64,000 bases of DNA, taken from the NCBI GenBank assembly GCA_965657965.1, contig CBFHQM010000004.1, forward strand, positions 100,260-164,259, written 5' to 3'. The notes under the pieces are model-generated. The model was not told where the DNA came from. It made no database searches and was given only the letters and a program-made list of their open reading frames with translations. Position numbers and translations under genes: made by a program. Shown here in pieces: positions 61,742 through 64,000 of the stretch. Each line of letters opens with the position of its first letter. Position 1 is the stretch's first letter. Origin of the DNA: UBA8752 sp965657965 (GTDB lineage: Bacteria; Bacteroidota; Bacteroidia; Flavobacteriales_D; Sanyastnellaceae).

Positions 61742-62471
61742 ACCCTACAGCCAGGGCCCATTGGGCTGCGATGTAAGTGGACATGACCCAGAAGTGGCCA
61801 TTCGGGAGGGGGCCCTCCCCAAACCTACCGAATGCCAAAATCAAATCACTTGCCATGAAAAACAACGCCCCCATGCGCAAGGCCTGCACGCCAGGGCCCT
61901 TCCCTAACACCCAACTGTAAAAAGCCATGGCCGCGATAACGATGGCGTAGATCGAGACCGGCAGCGCAAGGTCTCCCGCCAATCCCCAGAGGTGGGATAC
62001 CGTTGGAGTCAGGACACCGAAGAGCAGCGCCATCACCACACCTTGCGTCCGTTTGGACGAACGAGGTGCTCCTGTACCCAAAAGGTGTCGAAACGCCGAC
62101 AGGAACATCACATGTCCCACCAAAAAGCTCAAAAGGCCAAGCATGAAAGCCGTGTCCCCAGAAAAGGTCAGTGTAACATCCCCAATCCAACAAAAAGCCA
62201 TGGCCATCAGAATCCGATTGCGCAGCGCACGTTGGCCTGATCGCCCGGAAAGAGCCAAACCAAAACGCAAGGCAAGAATGGGCAAAATCAACCCCTTGGC
62301 ACAATCGTGAACCCCTTTCCACTCCTTTGGATTCCACTCGGAAACCCCTTTCGGTCCTTCCGTCAATCCGAAAACCGAAGCCACAAACAATGCCAACACA
62401 ATCGTAACTAAGGCTGCGTCCAGCGTTTGGTCCGCGCGCATGGCGGGTTCTAATGATGGGCCTGTTTTCAT
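61701..62471 (-). CDS. YhhN-family (lysoplasmalogenase-like) membrane protein
   Basis: About 256 residues with eight helices. Family patterns are FCWIGDVTLTFSGDTAF, SFLVGHVMFLSAF and GALFFMASDLILAFGRF. The family includes vertebrate TMEM86 lysoplasmalogenases; a similar role in bacteria is inferred. The ATG at 62471 or 62441 is the start; a longer read to 62543 would run through the terminator. Its 3' end overlaps ctaA by 41 bases, so the true C-terminus may be shorter. Confidence 0.75.
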   Translation of the reverse strand: MKTGPSLEPAMRADQTLDAALVTIVLALFVASVFGLTEGPKGVSEWNPKEWKGVHDCAKGLILPILALRFGLALSGRSGQRALRNRILMAMAFCWIGDVTLTFSGDTAFMLGLLSFLVGHVMFLSAFRHLLGTGAPRSSKRTQGVVMALLFGVLTPTVSHLWGLAGDLALPVSIYAIVIAAMAFYSWVLGKGPGVQALRMGALFFMASDLILAFGRFGEGPLPNGHFWVMSTYIAAQWALAVGFTQVALHREANRR

Positions 62472-62484
62472 GATGGGAAAATTA

Positions 62485-62532
62485 CCCTTTAAAAAAAATG
62501 GAGGGCAAACCCCGTTAGGAATGCCCTCCTTT
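62485..62532 (-). terminator. Terminator after the dockerin-like gene
   Basis: Stem GGAGGGCA / TGCCCTCC (62500-62507 and 62522-62529). On the minus strand it is followed by ATTTTTTTT. It lies between the dockerin-like gene stop (62578) and the YhhN start (62471). Confidence 0.8.
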
Positions 62533-62577
62533 CCTTGAACCAAACCAAAGATTCTTAAGGAAAAAAACGTGTGTGAC

Positions 62578-62982
62578 TCATTCGCAAATGGAGCCGTAGT
62601 ATCCGAGGATGAACAGCAAATCGGGCGCGCCGACTACACCGTCCTCATTCGTATCGTAGTCCCCGCAATCTGAGAGGCACCCGTAGTAACCGAGTACATC
62701 CAAGATGTCCGTTGTCGAAACAAGGCCGTCGTTGTTGACGTCCCCCGGACAAGGGGTGTTGTTCTCAGGCTGGTGAAAACCCTGCGTGAGGTACTGATCT
62801 GGGATGCTAACCGTTCCAGTAATGGATTGGCCGATCGTTCCGTCGAGGTTGAGACCGTCCGCCGTTCCAGCATGGTAGCCGGAAGTGATGGCGTGACGCC
62901 CCAGAACCGCCTGGGCGGAAACCTCAGTGGTGAACAACCCGCACCCGGCGAGCAGCATGGTAAGGAATAAGATTCGCTTCAT
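62578..62982 (-). CDS. Small secreted protein with two dockerin-like calcium loops
   Basis: A 134-residue protein with a lipobox-like signal (LLAGCGLF; or cleavage after VSAQ). The N-terminal part (about 25-70) has the Bacteroidota module DGTIGQSITGTVSIPDQYLTQGFHQPE, in which IGQSITG and LTQGFHQP are the recurring parts. The C-terminus has two EF-hand/dockerin-like repeats, DVNNDGLVSTTDILDVLGYYG and DTNEDGVVGAPDLLFILGYYG. These normally sit before or replace a sorting domain; no T9SS sorting domain is present. It lies 37 bases after a tail-fibre-like gene on the same strand and is followed by a terminator. Confidence 0.7.
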   Translation of the reverse strand: MKRILFLTMLLAGCGLFTTEVSAQAVLGRHAITSGYHAGTADGLNLDGTIGQSITGTVSIPDQYLTQGFHQPENNTPCPGDVNNDGLVSTTDILDVLGYYGCLSDCGDYDTNEDGVVGAPDLLFILGYYGSICE

Positions 62983-63019
62983 GGTAGTGCTGTCTTTTGG
63001 GTGAATTCGGGCTCCTCAA

Positions 63020-64000
63020 TCAGAGGTTCACGAAGATGTTCAAACCAGTTGCAATGCCATCGATGCTCAGTTGAGCGGCGAGCAATCCTGTGCGCGGAGT
63101 CAGTCCAGCAATGTCAGCATCTGTGAGGATGAAGGCAACAGAGGTTGCACTCACACTGGATACAGTTACCGCAACCTCAGCTCCGTCCAAATGCAGCTTG
63201 TACGTACCCGCATCCAAATTGGCTCCGAAGACCGTAATGGTAACGCCGTTGGCGTCCAAGACTGCACCCAAGCCCGAGTAGGACTCATTCGAAGTGTAGC
63301 TGTAAGCTTGAGGGAGCGTCGCAGCATGGCTGTCGACATAGCTCTTGTTCGCCGCAGCGGCACCGAATGAAGGTGTAGGAACAGTCAACGTCGTGCTGAC
63401 ACTCATGGTAGAAACATCAGCTGTATTCAACGTTGTAGAACCAGACACTTGCAATGCTCCAGCAACAATGGTTCCGTTGGTCATGGCCAGGTCACCCGAA
63501 GTCGTGATGGCACCTGAAGCAGCATCAACACTGAACTTAGACGCTCCTGATGCTCCAACACGAAGGTTTCCGTCAACACCCAAGCTGGAGTCAAACTCAC
63601 CGGCACCTGTCACGTCAAGCGAACTGCTCAACGTTGTAGCACCAGCTTCAAGCGTTCCCGACGTGGTGAGGTTCTCATCGTCGAAGCTAATGGCTCCAGA
63701 ACCATCCGTGATGGCACCCGCTGCAATGGTGAGGGTCCCCGCGGAAGCACCCGAAGTAAAGGTACCCGTCGCCGTCTCCAATTCAGACCAAGTCTCACCA
63801 GCACCGGCTGCCAACTTCGCTCCCGTTTGATCGAAGTAATCGTTTGCAACGATGCTGTTCGTATTGACGAGAATCGCAGCGTCAGCATCAGATTCGTTCT
63901 GGTTAACATCGGACTGAACCGCTGCAACAGCTGTCGCTGTCGTTGGGTCCACCTCCAAAGTCGTGATCCGGTTGCTCAAAGCAGTCTCAGCGTTGTCGCT
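63020..64000 (-). CDS. Tail-fibre/adhesin-like repetitive protein, 5' end beyond the window
   Basis: The frame stays open to the right edge (it reads SDNAETALSNRITTLE), so only the C-terminal 320 or so residues are present. They contain a low-complexity stalk rich in Gly, Ala, Ser and Thr: ETWSELETATGTFTSGASAG, LEAGATTLSSSLDVTGAGEF, and LTVPTPSFGAAAANKSYVDS. The C-terminal globular part ends GLNIFVNL. Such beta-rich stalks with coiled-coil starts (SDVNQNESDADAAI) occur in phage tail fibres and bacterial surface adhesins. No sorting domain is visible. Function unknown; a surface stalk is inferred. Confidence 0.65.
   Translation of the reverse strand, partial: SDNAETALSNRITTLEVDPTTATAVAAVQSDVNQNESDADAAILVNTNSIVANDYFDQTGAKLAAGAGETWSELETATGTFTSGASAGTLTIAAGAITDGSGAISFDDENLTTSGTLEAGATTLSSSLDVTGAGEFDSSLGVDGNLRVGASGASKFSVDAASGAITTSGDLAMTNGTIVAGALQVSGSTTLNTADVSTMSVSTTLTVPTPSFGAAAANKSYVDSHAATLPQAYSYTSNESYSGLGAVLDANGVTITVFGANLDAGTYKLHLDGAEVAVTVSSVSATSVAFILTDADIAGLTPRTGLLAAQLSIDGIATGLNIFVNL

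Noticed and set aside
63020..64000. Prophage origin for the tail-fibre-like protein
   Set aside because: No other phage gene is near; neighbouring genes are housekeeping or secreted proteins, so a bacterial surface stalk is more likely.

Overview
The window is a 64 kb piece of a draft bacterial genome from the Bacteroidota, probably a Flavobacteriales-like lineage of moderate-to-high GC. The evidence is several secreted proteins with type IX secretion (T9SS) sorting domains (types A and B), a PorZ-like protein, an alternative complex III cytochrome (ActA type), a DUF2723/GT117 membrane glycosyltransferase, PKD-rich secreted proteins, and promoters resembling the Bacteroidota -7 box TAnnTTTG. 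I see no tRNA or rRNA gene, CRISPR array, insertion sequence or prophage; this is a core-genome region. Four runs of N (4939-4957, 12720-12757, 44604-44624, 53892-53951) all lie inside coding genes. hemA carries two compensating one-base shifts, which fits a draft assembly with residual indel errors.

Layout. 18-5355 (minus): an AlbA_2 regulator, a PorZ-like propeller, a SPOR protein and ActA fused to a monoheme cytochrome. 5502-12114 (plus): the rimP-nusA-infB operon, extended by a methionine/glutamine-type aminotransferase and an overlapping omega-amidase. 12135-13328 (minus): a glutaryl-CoA-type dehydrogenase. 13377-14387 (plus): an RluA-type pseudouridine synthase. 14366-19926 (minus): a tightly overlapping run GT117, purN, marC, rnhA. 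20003-31053 (minus): a PKD/T9SS protein, 3-hydroxyanthranilate dioxygenase, ArsC/Spx-like protein and DMT transporter, GH3 enzyme and uridine kinase, and two T9SS cargo proteins. 31119-38355: gcvP, a UbiA-like membrane protein, hemL, kynU and a TrkA/KtrA protein. 38345-44318: a T9SS type B cargo, a Big_5 lipoprotein, free methionine-R-sulfoxide reductase, DUF72, ComF and a DinB-like protein. 44331-51839: secA, nrdB, nrdA. 51904-54741: hemA and a hemC-hemD fusion. 54855-59305: rplU, rpmA, serS, a lipoprotein and a TPR protein. 59308-64000: a DMT transporter, an HMA-type lipoprotein coupled to heme A synthase (ctaA), a YhhN-type protein, a small dockerin-like secreted protein, and the 3' part of a long tail-fibre-like surface protein running off the window.

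How genes fit together. Tetrapyrrole supply is well represented: hemA, hemL and hemCD make uroporphyrinogen III from glutamyl-tRNA, ctaA makes heme A, and ActA is a multiheme consumer in respiration. kynU and 3-hydroxyanthranilate dioxygenase are two late steps of tryptophan-to-quinolinate (NAD) metabolism, at separate loci. The aminotransferase and omega-amidase form a two-enzyme transamination/deamidation unit. Cell-surface genes (PorZ-like, six candidate secreted proteins, GT117) point to a T9SS-dependent envelope lifestyle.

No clearly new defence or mobile system is visible. The most interesting leads are a recurring TAnnTTCG promoter variant, a terminator-like hairpin in the rimP leader, the coupling of a CxxxC HMA lipoprotein to heme A synthase, a Bacteroidota secreted-protein module ending in dockerin-like calcium loops instead of a sorting domain, and an operator-like palindrome inside a promoter spacer.
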